Below, one piece after another: positions 12,201 through 27,800 of a DNA stretch of 64,000 nucleotides (positions are counted from its first letter, which is position 1; each line of letters starts with the position of its first letter). The notes beneath the pieces were generated by a model. That model was given only the letters and a program-made list of their open reading frames with translations, had not been told where the DNA came from and did not search any database. The stretch covers positions 1 through 64,000 of the forward strand of contig JAQGDQ010000637.1 of NCBI GenBank assembly GCA_030141605.1, read 5' to 3'. This DNA comes from Tubiluchus corallicola. Its lineage: Eukaryota > Priapulida > Priapulimorpha > Priapulimorphida > Tubiluchidae. The position numbers were made by a program, and so were the translations under genes.

Positions 12201-15200
12201 CACTATAACTACTTATAGTTAAGCACATCGCATTCTCTGCCTATTTCCCTCTTCCTGTCGTTCTGTATTCTTGTCATTGTGAGTTCTGTACCATTTGTTC
12301 ATTTTCCAAAATAAAAGTTCCTCAAAAGCCATGCCTGTGCTGCTAGAAGACAACATAAAAACTGTTTTACAGCATGAATTGTATATTAACACAGTTTTGT
12401 AGTGGCACCTTGATGGCCTAAAACTTTTCATTAATTTAATCATAGACGGGTAGTTGACTTGATGACAAATTGGTCCCTCACTACCCTTTCTCCTACTCCC
12501 CCTGTAATTCATCTTCTGACTTCTTTGCACTTATGCTGCTCTCGAATTATGTTATATACGTAATTAATTTTTGCTTTTACTCTGTAAATGTGTGTTTTAA
12601 GGAGATACATAAAAATTGTCTATTCTCTATTGTTTATTTCTTAAACAAGAAGTCTTGACTTCTAATTTTCGTACCATACAATGATGGTGTATAAATAATT
12701 GTAAAAATTACATCTGTGCCGGAAGGCATTTAATTCCTGTGGCAAAAATGGATTTATCACAATTAGAAGTATCGAAAAATACTATGTACATACTGGCAGT
12801 GAATACTTCTACATTATACAACTTATTTGTTCTCACCTTCAGGTTTAAGTGGATACAGTTTACCTACTAAACTGTGTGATAAAAACAGGCCAATATTAGA
12901 AGCTGGGTCAGAAGATTGGTTTGTGATGACAACTGAGAATTCACTTGGTGAACTTTCAAGCATCGAATTGTGGCATGATAACACAGGAGAAAGTCCAAAA
13001 TGGTAATAAAAATATTTTACTTCAACTTATTAATGCATGATTGTGCAGAATTAGTGGCACCGTACATGCACATATTATTTTAATTGATTAGCAATTTCTC
13101 ACCAGCTTTAGTTATTCACAGATTATGTAACTAAAAATCGGGCCCATTAGAAATTACCTCCAAGATTCACTTATGTTTCATTATTTCCAGTCCAGATTAG
13201 TCGTCGCAACATTTTGCTCCAAGAGAGCGCCATCCAAGATTTCTAATAATTTTTGATTTTCAAACACAGTTTCGTTGTTCATTTAGTTACAAATTACAGA
13301 GCTATTTGTTATCCTAAATTAATTATTGAGTTCGATTAATGTTTTTTCCAGACAGATTTTAATGAATTTAGCTATAGACATTTTTAATATATAAGACTGT
13401 ACATGTATGATTCTTACGTTTTGCCACTACTGCACACTGCATGTAAAACGACCCAAAAAGTTTCTCTTTTTAGGTATCTTAATCAGATTGTTGTAAGAGA
13501 TTTACAAACAAATGAAGTTTGGTGTTTTCTGTATAATAATTGGTTGGCAGTGCATCAAGGTCCACAAACAATTTATTGTACACTGGGACCAGCAAAAATG
13601 CAGAAGCTTGTGGTAAGCGTTAAGAGTTAATTACCACTAATTTTGTCTGTTTAATTCACATTGGCCAATCCACTGCTACTTGGCAATGTATTTTTATCAT
13701 AACTAATGTAACTAAGTTATGGCAGTTTTATTCTTAACGTAACTAGTTATGGCAGATTTATTTTTAACGTAACTAAGTTATGGCAGATTTATTCTTAATG
13801 TAAGTAAGTTATGGCAGATTTATTCTTAAAGTAACTAGTTTAACTAGTTATGGCAGATTTATTCTTAACGTAACTAAGGCATGGCAGTTGTATTCTTAAT
13901 GTAACTAAGTTATGGCAGATTTATTCTAAATTTAACTAAGTTATGGCAGTTTTATTCTTAATGTAACTAAGTTGTGGCAGATTTATTCTTAACGTAACTA
14001 AGGTATAGCAGTTTTATTCTTAACGTAACTAAGTTAGGGCAGATTTATTCTAAACTACTCCGGATGCATCTGCATCTTAATTAGCTTTGGGGTTTCATCG
14101 TTTCTTATCATTGTCCTTTTTCTCACACTTTTTTGCACTAAACTAGAATTTATCCTGAAATTTGAATACGAGCAATTGTACACTTCATTATCGTTTTGTG
14201 ATGCGAATGTGCAGTAATTTCATATTTCACTATAGTTGCAGTGTGTCACACATGTGTCAGGCATGTGTTGCACGCTCTTTCGCATGCGCACATTCACCAA
14301 ATTTCACTTCTCACTCATTCCATAGCTTTACAAGCAAGTCTGCAAGTCACCTGGCTTCGTTTACCATCATTGTCAGTCATGACACACTTAGTGTAGTACT
14401 ACTCTTCACTTCTTCAGGACTGTACCGCTCAAAATAGGTCTTATATGACCTATAAACTTTTTGCAACGGTATGAGCACAAACATAACTAAATGATTACAA
14501 ATTGGGTACTGTTCTATTCTGGAGAATTTCGGTTATCCAATCATGGTATTTGTTTAAACATTAGTAAGTGATTTAATTGGCTATAATTAAGAAAAACATG
14601 CAGTTCAGGTACTCCAACTTAGCCTATTGAGTAGCTTTGTTTGGTGTACACTTGCATGATCGTACACACTAATTTACTTATCGCCTGCTTGCTACAGGTC
14701 AGAAGAACAGGTACAGAGGTACTTGCTACAGGTACAGAGTTCCAGGAAACTCAACTGATCAGTGAAGGATAAATTAAGGTGGTTTCAACGTTTAATGGGA
14801 ATTTGTCCTTAAAAACAGAGTAAACCACAGATCAAAGCTTAGCAGTGTGTTGTGTCTGGATAGTTTAGATTTTCTGCATTAGTCGATTTCACACAAGTGA
14901 TACTTTTCTTTATAATTTGTTTAAGGTAAACAAATACCATTAATATACCATTAGAACATGAGAACCCATTGTTTGAGGAGCAGAAACCTACAAAAATGTG
15001 TAACCGTTGCTTATTGAAAGCAGTTTTTCATAAACCCATGCATAATGCAGCAAATTCTTACAGTCATGATAGAGTTTTAATAAGACAGCACTACAATAAT
15101 ACAGTTTCGCAATGTATATTACACTAAAGGCAACACTGCAATTTTTAAAAAATAAGCACTTTTGTATGTTATTGAGCTTTTCTTTCATCCTTATAATAAA

Positions 15201-18200
15201 AGAACATTATGAAAGTATAACTTCATAATTTATATTTCAAAGCAAAGTGAACTGCATTAACAGCATAAGAAGGCAAGATCAGTAGTTATTTCTTCCTCTA
15301 ATGTTTTGATAATTTGATTTTGATACACAAAAAGGCAAAAAAATTAAGCATTTTACATTTCATACTATCATATATCATACATATCATACTTGTATTTAAG
15401 GACATTTATGTATTTTTAATAGTTGTGTTCTGCTGTCATAGCGTCTTTTTGTTAACTTGTCTTTCTGAGAAGGGTGGTTGACTTGCTAACTTTTGGTTTT
15501 TCGCCACCCTTTCTCACATGTTCATTTGTATTTTTGTATATTTTATTGTTAAATTAATGTAAATTTATGGAGAAAAATAAAAATTACTTACTTACTTTCT
15601 TACTTACTTACTAATTTTTGAATCTAATGGTTGGCAGGTCAATAAAACAATAAGTTGCACTTCCCGTGGATAACCAAAGTCTTAATTAATTTATTACTGA
15701 TAAGAACAGAATTACAAACACATGTATAAGACTTTGTTATCTTGTCTTACTTACAGTAAGAGATAATTTTAATTATTTATATTTTTTATTTCTGGTTTAG
15801 GGGTTTACACACGTATTTGCATCAAAAGCTGCTGTAGGATTCAGAGATAGTCACTTATGGGCAAGCATATTCTGTAGGCCTGCACAAAGTAACTTCACTA
15901 GAATCCAGGTCAGTGAAATGATCTGTTGTATTTACCTTTTCTCTGAGTGACCATTGGTTTTTAATAAAAATATTTGTTTTTTTATAACATTGTTTATTAC
16001 TTTTTATATGTAAAGTGGCATCACTAAGGATGTCCTCGTCTATGGTAGCAAAATATAACAATTGTGTCACATGTTATGACAACACTAATAATAATTACCG
16101 TATTTTCCCGTGTATAAGAGACCCTTGTGTATAAGAGACCCCTTCAATTTTTAGGCAAAAATTCTGGAAAAAAGTTTTTTCAGACGAACATTTTTAGAGG
16201 GTAAAGTACAACTTTTTTCAACTCAGTGCGGTACTGAAAACAAAATAAAACCAGTTAATGTGTTGTAGAAAAAGAGTACTGGTATATATTAAAGTGCGTA
16301 CCTGCAAACCTGTAACAGGAAAAGAGAAAACGAGGAGATAATGCCTGTGTCACGATGCTTGTATTGCTTACAACCGCTTCATAGTCGAACGCGACACGCG
16401 AAACAGTTGTAGAGCACTTATTTCTTTAAAATCATTAGTGTCACAATTTATGCATCTTATTGAAAAGACTTACTCCATGTATAAGAGACCCCCTATTTTT
16501 AAAGTGAAAATTCTGAGCAAAAAAGGGTCTCTTATACACGGGAAAATACGGACGTTATGCTTTGCATAAAATGTCTCTTGCACAAGTCATACAGTCGGAA
16601 GTATGGGTAATTAAAATCAAATCGAATTTGCGACTTTCAAGCTCGAATCCAAACCGAATTCAGTTTTAAAAATTTTCAAAGTATTAATAAAAGTGGTCTC
16701 ATAACGATCAATCGTATTGCTTGATTTTATTCTGCAGTGAAAACACCAGTAATATGGGGCTAAAAATTGTGCACAGAAATCGCAGCTAAACTGCACTGAT
16801 TGCATACTGTCTCAGACGTTCCAAGTTTTCAAACTTTCAAAAGAGCGTATGCAGTTGAAATGCTGAATTATTCGAATTTACAATTTTAATCTCAAACTCA
16901 GTATCTGTTAGTAGGATATGGTTGAAAGAGGTGCAAGTTCCCTTAGTTGACGTGTTAAAGAAACTCTGCTAAGTACAATACATTGCTATTCACAGTTCTT
17001 TTTTACCATCAAAGAAAATTACTTTGTCAAACACCATAGAGACCACTGTCAAGTTTACTACATTTAAATTGTAGTTTTTGTTAAGTCCAACTGTCAAATT
17101 ATTAAGTTTGGGAATTTTCTTTCTTGTTAGAGACTCACTTGTCTGTTATCACTGCTACTGACGGGCATGTTAGCAAACATCATGTTTTACGGTATTCCAA
17201 TAGATCCCAAAGACCAGCTTGTCATAGGAAGCATGAGGTTATCATGGCAGTCGCTCATTATCGGTGAGTTGCGTTTTCATTTAAAAGAAAAACAGAGATG
17301 TGCATCTATTGATGCACAAGAAATCACTTTTCATAAATAAAGCTTGAAATTTTTTTTCCTTACATGTTGTCTTAATGCATACAGAGCTTGCCAGTAAATT
17401 TGTAAATTTGAACACCAACAATAGCTATTTGATACAGCAATTTTTCAGGGTTAGTCGTTTGAAATAAGTTTAGATGACATTGTGTTAAAATAGAAAAAAT
17501 AATCAGAGAATTTGTAGTGCTCTTCGTTAGAGAAGCAAAAGTTTAAATTACATTACATTACATTAATGTGTGTTTTGATGAATCAGTGGTACACACTGGG
17601 ATGGCGATGCAGTGTGTTTTACCAAGTGGCATGAATATGTAAAAATTAAGAAATTTTTTCTAGCATAGGTATTTCAAGCAGGTAAGCATAAGTGCAAAAT
17701 GATATAAGTTTATTTAGAAAGATTTTTGGGAAGTTCTTTAAAATAGTTTGTTCTTCCCCTTTAAGAACATCAAATGCAGCATAAATGTGTGATGAAATGA
17801 CGCTTTAATTGATAAAACCAAGACTGTACTTATTGCTGTTGTTTGCAGATGAATTGTGGCACAAAATAAAGTACATTATCGAAATAATGCGACTGTTTCT
17901 CTTGTCGAATTTATAATACCTATTACAAACTTATGATACCATACATGAACAAAGCAGGAAGCGATAGGAAGAGAAAAGAAAAAAACTCCAGTGGATGACT
18001 TTGTTTCATTTTAGTTTTATCTCATTTTCAATCTGTCGTTCACAATTTGTTTGGCAGTCTATTGTTTTGTAGTGGTATACAAAAGAAAGGTAGGCCTGTA
18101 TCACTTAACTGCTTGTTAAACCTACATTCTAACGAGAATTCCATAAAACAATGCTGAGAGACACGAACAATAACCTATTTAATCTGAAACAATGGCCACA

Positions 18201-18790
18201 GTTTAGGAAATAGTTCTTTGACGCGCTAAAATTCCATTTCTGCGTTTTTGCTTTGTGACTGAAACAGCAAGCAGCAGCAGACGAGAAATGGAGAAATTTT
18301 CAATCTTGTTGATTTGTTTCAGTTCATCGTTGTTCCTCATTAAATATGGTAAGAGTAGTCGTAGTTTATAATAATTATTAACAGATGTCATCATTGTTTC
18401 TTTCTGAAAAACTGAATTTGGTTTCTAACCGTTGTAAACTTTGATCAGATTTAATTTGCACTGTTTAGCCAAAAGACGTTTAAAACTTTAAAGGTATTAA
18501 GTCAAATAATGAAAAATCAAAACTCTGAACTGATGACAAAGGACACTGTTCTCTATACTCGATGTTCCTATTTTTGCATTATGAACATTTTGAAAAACAA
18601 TGTCAAGGTGATAAGAACCAGGGCCTATTTCAGCCTGAGCGAGGCCCGAGGAAGTGGGGCGTGTGAGGCCTCTTGGGGTTAATATGGAGTTATACAGTTG
18701 TTAAAGGAAAGAACAATTGAAAGAAAAACTGCTTTATTTTCAAGACCAGTCCTTAATACTTGTCAATATTGGCGAACGGCGCGCGTGCGG

Positions 18791-18868
<78 letters not shown>

Positions 18869-21800
18869 TGCAGGACAGAACAAGACATGTTTTTTTTTCA
18901 TCATTTCGTTCTACAAAGTTAATTCATGAATCTGCAGAATCATTTTATTTTGTTTTAGGTATTGAAAGCAGTTTGATAGTTCTACCCATAAATATATTGA
19001 TCATTCAGATATTTCGGATGTCAAAAGGACACGTGAAGTCTGTTCTTTTACCTACTGTTGGTCTTCCAGAGGAGCCTGAAGAGTAAGCAATTTTATTAAG
19101 TTTAGTAAGATGTGCCTCTTCTGTTATGTATGAATGCACGTAACAAACTAGGTAGTCTAAAGTATGTACTTAGTATGAACTTATAAATCCTTGTTTCAAC
19201 GAGAGACAAAATAAAAGTAACGTTAACACATAACAGCAAGAACAGAAGACGATGAAAGAGGCTCTCACAAACTACAGACTAGTCACGTATGCATGACACC
19301 ATTACATAGCAGGTCTATAACGTAACTGTATACGTAACAAAGCTATCTAGCTTTCTGCCTATAATTTTCTGTGTTCTGATACTTATAAATAGTTGTGCAA
19401 ACATTACATAACATTTGGCCACTAGCCACCTGGTTGTGAGTAGTCAAAGTTACTACATTGCAATGAAGGAAATGTTCGCTCAGATTTATGGATATTGTAT
19501 CACTTCATTAGATGGTCTGTATTAACTAACAAATTAAGGTCGAAACACTTTTAACTAAAATTGATTTCTTCTACAAAATATCACCTTCCGAGCACTTTCT
19601 AATTGACAGTGAACTTGTTACCTGCCTAGTTTTGTCAAAAGAGTGGAATTCAAATGCATAATTCTGGTAGAATTATATTTCTACCAGGAAGCCAAAGATG
19701 TAACCAATTAACAGACCTGTAGGAAAGAAGGACATACACAAATGTATAATAGCTCGGCATTTGTAAACAAACTTTTTTTCAAGTTTATTTCACCAGCAAA
19801 CAACAATAATACAAATATACATGTACAAATTCTTGTATAATTGAAAACAGCAAAAAAATGAAATAAGTTCTGACTCCTTAGAAATACTACATTAAGTTGC
19901 TGAAGTTTGGCATGGCAGCTAAAAAGGGGCCTTCGTTAAGCCACCTTGAAATGTGAAATAAGGAATGAAGAAGGTAGATGATGAGAAAGGAAGACAATAA
20001 AGAAGAGCTATGTTGCAGTTAGTAGAAAGAAAATAGGAGAGAAGAAGTCAAAAGAAAACATAAAATAAGAAAACAATGACCATGTTCATATTAGCTGCAA
20101 CTGATTTTTGACAAGAAACCGGCGGATGGATGCTAAACGACCGGTACGAATCACCAACTAAGTGGATTATTCATTATTAGAGATAAGACAAAAACATATG
20201 GCATTTCAAAAATATTTGTAGATTTGCTGCTTTTTGTGTTTGGAGCAATATTGTTCCATTGTAGGGGGGCTGTGAATTTAAGAAAATGTCTATCAAGATT
20301 TTTCTACAATAGGGTATAAGATATTAATTGAAACGTGTGCTATATTGTGTTTGGTTATGTAATACTGGAATAATGAAAGTAGTTGGAAACAAACCGAAAC
20401 GTGTTTTGTACATATACGTAGATAGGTTAAATAAAATTAAATCTTCTAAAATTAAAATGTTACTGTTTCAAAATAATGATTTAGGTACTGTTGTATATTT
20501 TGAGAGATCATTCATGATGCGGAGAAATTTTCTTTGATGTCTATTTAAGATAACCAGGTTCATAGGATAAGTTCTGCCCCATAACACACAACAGTATGTT
20601 AAGTAAGGCAAAACTAATCTATTATATCAAGATAATAAATGAAATTTACATAGTTTGTTTTTGATAAATAAAATTATTCCAATGTTTTTTGCAATTTTTT
20701 GACTTATCATGTCTATATGAGGCTGCCAGTCTAAATTTTCGTGCAGGACTATTCCTAAAAAATTGAAAGTATTTACACGCCCAATCAAAGATCCATCAAT
20801 ATATATATTTATATCATTTAGAAGTTTTTTGTTTTTGTTATAAAAAATCATGCATTTTGTTTTGTTTGGGTTATGAGATAATTTGTTAGATCTGAACCAA
20901 TCTGCAATTAGAGGTATCATCTCATTTATCTGTTCTATTGAATAAGAAGAGAAATTAAAACATAGAGTTGTATCATCAGCAAACTGAAATAAGTTCGAGT
21001 TATGTAATAAATTATTTAGATCATTTATGTAGTAAGGTTCTTACACATAGCTAAACTAGATATTGCTGTAGTATAGTCTGTGGGAAGGGCTTCCTACCTA
21101 TCACCCCTCCTTTCATAATACTATAACCTATCCATCTTGAAAAGTGCATGACACAGATATCCAAGAGAGTACAGTGTAACTGCTGAAACTGAAAGCAGCC
21201 AAAATGCTTTAACTTTTAGCTTTAACTTTACTTACAAAAACGGTTAAAATCCCAAACTTGATTATAAGAGTCTTTGAAGCAGCACTAAACTTGTGCACAT
21301 CTACTATTTGACTGATCTAACATAAAGAGAATATCAATGGTGATACCAAACTACTTCAGTTTTGATGTTGTGGATGGAGCTTTATTCACACTGATGAGAT
21401 GTTGGAACTCTCTACGATGTGCCCTATTCTAAACTGCATGCAGAGGCGTGACTAGCCACCAGTGTCCAGACGTTGTGGATTGTGGACGTACCCTGAGTCA
21501 ACCACAAAAACTTGTGAGCCATTCCTTAGTTCATGTTTGATTGGTGCTGCGGCCGGCGTCATCACCGTTGATTGTTATGGCCATAGACTTGAAGTCGTTG
21601 ATGTGTTGCTGTGACTGACTGGAGTGAGCTATGTCCGCGGACTCCTCTCCCATGTCCTTGTCCTCTCAGGGGAAGGGTTAACTGATAAGTAGGCATTTTG
21701 TTTTCTTTTCACTTTCGCAGTTATTACATCTTACTTGTTGAGCACGACTGATTAAGTAACTGACAAACCAAGTATTGGCTATGCCTCGGATTCCATAATG

Positions 21801-24800
21801 AGTTAATTTGCAAAGAAGAATTGAGTGGTCTATAGTATCAAATGTTTTCGATAGGTCACAGAAAATGCTTACTGCATTATTTTCAATGATGGTTACAATC
21901 TGTTCACAAATTTTAATTATTACTAATTCTGTTGAACATCCTTTACGAAATCCAAACTGAGTGTTGCAAAGAATATTGTGTTTATTTAAATATTTAAGAA
22001 AGTTGATTGTGTACAGCACTTTCTAATACTTTGGAAAAAAAGGATAACAGAGAAACTGGTCGATAATTGTCTAATTTAGTGTCATCACCATTTTTGAAAA
22101 AGGGGAATTGCAACAGCTTGCTTTAATTTATTACGGACTTGTCCACTACTTACTATATGACTAATAGGTGTGGCAATGGATGGCATGATATCATTAATAA
22201 CCTTAGGAGAAAAATTGTCCATCCCCGGACTTTTATTTGAGTATAACATTTTGCAAATATTTATTACCTCAGCGGGGCTGACTGTTTCAAAAAAGGAGGA
22301 GTTAAGGTAACTTGCCATTAAGTGTTCTGAATAATGCTTATTTGAGTTTCCTATTTTATTTGCAAGAGATGATCCAATACTCGCAAAATATTCATTGAAT
22401 TTATCTGCTATTTCACTATTATTGGTCAGTATTTTATTATTGACATGGAGTTTTATATTAATTGATTTTTTACCTTTGTTATTTATTTCTTTGATTATTG
22501 TCTTTGTAGTTTTTTTATATTATTTTTATAATTTTGTAATTTATTTTTGTAGTAATTAGTTTAAGCAAGTTTAATAAGATTATTCCCTTTATTCCGACAT
22601 TGTTTGTATTGATTAGTGAAGGTAAGCTTTCAGTGTTAGCACTTTTTATTTTTGTGTTTAATAGACTGCAATAAACCAGGCGTGATCCAGGGGTTCTTTG
22701 CTCTGTTTGGGCTAACTGTTAATTCTTTTTCCCTGATATTAGTTGCGAATATATTCTGAAATTTGTCATGGAAGCTATTTATAGCGTCGTCAGTATTTGT
22801 CTCATCAAGAACTTCATCTCATTTTTTCATTTGATAAGTCTTCAATTAAAGATGTGTAATTTCTTGATTGTATGTAAATCTTCTACAAGAAAATAGCTGT
22901 GTCGATAAAGGCAATAATAATTCACTTATAAGAAATACAGGGTGGTAATCAGTGATATCAGTCAGTGAGATACCGGATTTGTAGTCATGCTGTATCATAT
23001 TCGTTAAAATGTTGTCAATGAGTGTAGCTGAGATATTTGTAATGCGTGTTATTACCAGATCAGATCAAGAAAATGTTTAGTGTCGGTATGAGTCTGAAAG
23101 GTAAAGAAGTTTAGGTTAAAATCACTGGTTACACATACATGTTTTGTGTGTCTGTTAATTTTAGTTAAAATATCGAGTACTTTATCGTTAAACAATAATG
23201 GGCATTCGCCCTGTGGACGAATGACTGAAACGACTATAATGTTTTTATTTTTGCACAATATTTCCACAAATACTGTTTCAATATTCTCATCAGACATTGT
23301 TAAATCTTGACGCTGAATGCATGGTCGTAAATAAAGCCACACCACCCCCAATTTTATTAATTTTTCTATTATTAGATAAAAAATTTATATCCGGGGATGT
23401 GAAATGCACAATAAAGGTTACCGTCAAGCTAGGTGTCAGATAATTCAATGACTGAGAAGTCTATACCAAGGATTTTTAGATATGTGGAAAATTGATTAAA
23501 ATTATGTTTCGTACTTCGAATATTCCAATGAATTATTGAAAACAGATTATCACTTTTTGGGAAATTATTGAAATTGATCAACATCATAATATTTGCTACA
23601 TTTTTGTATATTCATATCAGTAAAAAACTTTTCATCGGGATCAACATTTTGAATATTGACAATGGTTGAGAGATTAATATTATCATACAAATCAAGGTTC
23701 AATGAATCTATATCAATATCTGAATAAGAAATTACAATGTCTAGTTAACAAATAAAAATTATTGTCATCAATATTATTAAACGGAAAAATTTCCTACAAA
23801 ACAAAAGCGGCAAAACCATGGGACTGTTTCTCTAAAAAGTATATTATAATCAGCAATAGTTAAAAGAGAGCATTTAAGATGAATCCAGAATCCGCAGCAA
23901 TCGCGCAGCATCCCACGCTGGTTTCTCTTTACTGTTTTTTTTGCACAAAGTAACGGGAAATTGAATCATGATCAAAGTTAGTAAAAATAACTTAAGCGAA
24001 ATTTAATGAAATGAGCTACTTTGCACATTAAGAGAAGGCTTGTTAGGATAGTTGTTTGTATAATTGGGTAGTAGTCATAGTTAGTCTTTAGATGATAAAA
24101 AAGCTTTTTGTCAAAGTTAGTCTTTGTTTTCACCACGACAAGTTTAAAAATTTAAAGTATTGTATTTAAAGATATTTGTACAACACTATATAATATTCAT
24201 TACATTTTCCTGCGATTTTTTCAGTTTAGTGACCTTGAACAACAGGAAAGATTTTATTATTATTAATTAAACAGAGTATCTAGGTTTCTATGGGTTGTTT
24301 ACATTTTTTTTTAAAAATATGCATGTCATACCTTCTTCCCGCATCATGGCAATGATAACTGCCACCATTACCAATGCCACCACTGCAGCAAAATTTAAAA
24401 TTTGGCTGTTGTTCTTATGATTATCAAAATAATGTTTTCGCCATTGTTTGTTGTTTTTGAAAACTATTTTCAAGTTGAATTCATTCCTATGTATGCATGC
24501 TTAATGACTCCATCCGTTTTACTAGCAGTAAAAACTATGATTTAGTTTTGCACAATATTTTCCAGGTTAGAAGACTCGTTAGAAAAAATTGATCCAGAAT
24601 CGATGGCAAACTTGGATGAAAAGGTAGGAATTTTCGATTTCTGCAGTTGTATATCTTCACTTTTTTTTAATTATTATCAAACTTAACAAAGGCATTTGTA
24701 CTTATTTTTATATTACCATGTGGCAATCAATAATGGTTACATTAAATATTTTGATTGTGACGTTTATTTTAGGAGAAGAAAAGGAGAATGTCTGTATCAC

Positions 24801-27800
24801 AAATGCACAAAGAGTGGTTGAGCCTCAAGCAAGAAGAGGCAGCATGCTCACAAGAACTGTACAATGGAACTAGAAAAATAAAGAACAATTTAAGAACTTG
24901 GCTTCATTACCTTCGTCTAATGCATGAGGAAGCAGGCGCGAGTGAGACTCACCTAGCTGCTTTTGCAAGTGGCATTTATGCACCTAAATTCTCTATTGCG
25001 CCTGATCGCCATTGGTTGGAAGCATTAAAAGACGCCGAAAATGAAGAGGTAGAGGAAGAAGCTGCTAGCATAGACGTGAAAGAAGAAACTGTTCCTGGTG
25101 ATGACAAAGAAATATTCATTGAGGAAATACCAAAGAAATTGTCAGTACGTTACAATTTTGGTGTAACTACAACAAAAACCATACCTTTTCCATTCTCTTT
25201 GCTTTTTGGAAAAGACGTTTATGGTAACCCAGCGTTTAATTTACCACAATGGTGTGCCATTATTGGTTGGACACTTGCCCTGGGTTTGTCTCTCGTCTGC
25301 AGCTACTTGGTGATGCTCTATGGTCTAAAGTTTGGTTATTCAAAAAGTGTTGCCTGGCTGTATTCGATGTTGACCAGCGTCATAGAAAGCATCTTCCTCT
25401 CACAACCGATAAAAGTTTTAATAATGGCTGTGTTGCTAACACTGATATTTAAACAGCCAAATGAACTGCCACGTGCTCTAACTGATGTACCGTTACAGGA
25501 AGACGAAGAGCATGTGCAACAAGAACTGCTAGAAGAGCATGAAAGGTCTGTAAGAAAATCAGAAAATTTGCATCAGTTTGTTTCATATTTTACCTAGTCT
25601 GTTGTATGATAAGTGCAATTTAAACACAAAAACTGTTCACACAGAAAATTCACTTAATATGTAGTAGAGGTGAGCAAGGAACTTCCGTATTTGGTTCGAT
25701 CCAGTTCTTTTTTGTTCGAATTCAATTTGCATCAAAAATTATAGATTTGAATAATTCATCACTTCAACTACATACATTCTTTATCGTGAAAATGTTTGTA
25801 ACTGCATACAATCCGCACAGTTTAGCTGCAATTTCTGTGCATAATTATTAAAGAAATTATTAGTGCTTTTGCTGCAGAATAAAATCGCGTAATATGCATG
25901 ATCTTTGTGAGACCGGTTGTTTTATTCGTGATTTGAAAACATATTCGACAATGTTTACGGCTGAATTCAAAGTTGATTCCTATTTGAAATCTGGAAATTT
26001 GTTTAGATTCGCGTTGAAAGTCGCAAATAAGGTTCTATTTGAATTTGCTTTGTGGTAGAGAAAGCTCACCCCTACCTGGCACCCAGTATAGCTCACGTAT
26101 GTTCCAGAAACATTCAGTTATCTGATACAATTAACACATTCTCATTCGTAGTGTACAAGATAGTAAGTTGTTATGTGAGTGGTCTGACATTTGATGTAAG
26201 TTAAACTACTTTCTTTTCAGGATCTCAGAGAGGCGACGAACATACAGGCCTCCAGAGCAAAAGTTGATAGAACTTGATAGAAAACGTCGTCTACATGACC
26301 AATTCATAGACAAGATATTGAAGGAAATTATCTTATTTGGAATTTTTGTACTTCTTCTGTCAAACATTGTTTACAATTTTCGAGACAAAAGGTGCATATT
26401 GGTTACATCATAATAAAAAGCATAATATTCTACATGCTTATAATAGTATTCTTGTTCATGTGCATAATCAGATCTTGCAAATCAGTCAGTGCATAATTAA
26501 TTCAAAATATCATCAATTCAGTAAACTAAATTCAATCGTGTATTACACATACTCAATTATGCATGTAAGCTCTGTATGACCAAAATTTAAACTTTGAATG
26601 ATAGAAAGAGGAAAGGAGGAATTATTATTATTATCATCAGATTTCTGTTGCTGGAGGTGCTTGTAACTATTGGCAGTATTGTATTAACCATAAATATGTC
26701 TTTTATTTGTAGGTCCTACTTGGTAACAAAATGGGTAGAAGATGTGTTTATTAAGTCAAGATATCAAAATCACACAAAATTTAGTGAAGTAAGTACCCTG
26801 CGTTGAACCACTGAATGCATTTTAACTCCTTCAGTGCCAGGAACCGAACCAACCGATCAGCCAAGGACAAATTAACGTCATCATATTTTTTAACAAGAAT
26901 TGCTCATGAAAAATAGAGCATACTATTTGAGGCCAGTTAAAATTTTCTGCATTAGCCAATTTCACACAAGTGGCACTGTACTTTGTTATTGTGCAAACAT
27001 TTAAGTTACTGAAAGATTTTTTCAATTTTTTCATCGAAAATCGATTTCTAATTTGTCTAAGTAAGCAAATACATTTCATATATAATTTTGCATAAAAGCC
27101 CATTATATGACAAGTTGAAATTTATAAAAACTGTCAAATATATTGCAATCATTGCTTAGTAAGAACAGCTTTTTGTGCAAAATGCAGCAAACTCTTGTGG
27201 CCCTGAAGGAGTTAAAAATGTGCTTGTAGCTTAGATCAGCTTCTGTTAAAATGCTTCTTTTTTATTTGCTTAATAACCAAACTTTTTAATTAAACTCCCA
27301 TTGTAGTGAAAGTATCTATACCTTAGTGAGTTCACACAATTGTTAATTTATTAGAGTTCAGTGACACTAAAATTGCACATTTTTGGCTTCGGCATTACGA
27401 TTTATCATGGGAACCCAAAATTCGGATTTTGTTTTCAGAGACAACATCAAAATCAGTTGTGCATGCAGAGCTTTGGTAACATTGTTTTAGTATAAATCAG
27501 GAAAAATGAAAAAGATAAAATCTTATATGAGGAGAAAATTTACTCTCGCTGAACAATAAAAACATACAATGCAAATAATTTAATTAAATTTAATATTTGA
27601 CATTACTGATACTTGTCAGCAAATGTCCGTCAGCTGTTTCATAATGTATAAGAAATTTTCAACTTTTGGGGTGGTATGATCCTTCTGTTTCTTGTGGAAA
27701 GTTTCTGTATCCATAGAATGGGGACTTTTTAACGGTGCAGATTTTATCTGATATTCATGAAAGCAAGGTCCGACAAATCAAGATATGAGTGAATTTTGCA

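Larger units (their letters stand above)
17264..18958 (+). other. Gene 1 intron holding the 810-bp element and a GA run
   Basis: Sequence from 17264 to 17983 shows nothing recognisable. The 810-bp dispersed element then occupies 17984-18793, followed by a GA microsatellite (about 18794-18868) and the acceptor of exon 16. Confidence 0.7.
19083..24565 (+). other. Longest gene 1 intron (LINE host)
   Basis: About 1 kb of AT-rich sequence without recognised features (19083-20150) precedes the minus-strand LINE, and about 600 bp follow it. No additional exon is required, because exon 16 (phase 2) and exon 17 join in frame. Confidence 0.6.
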
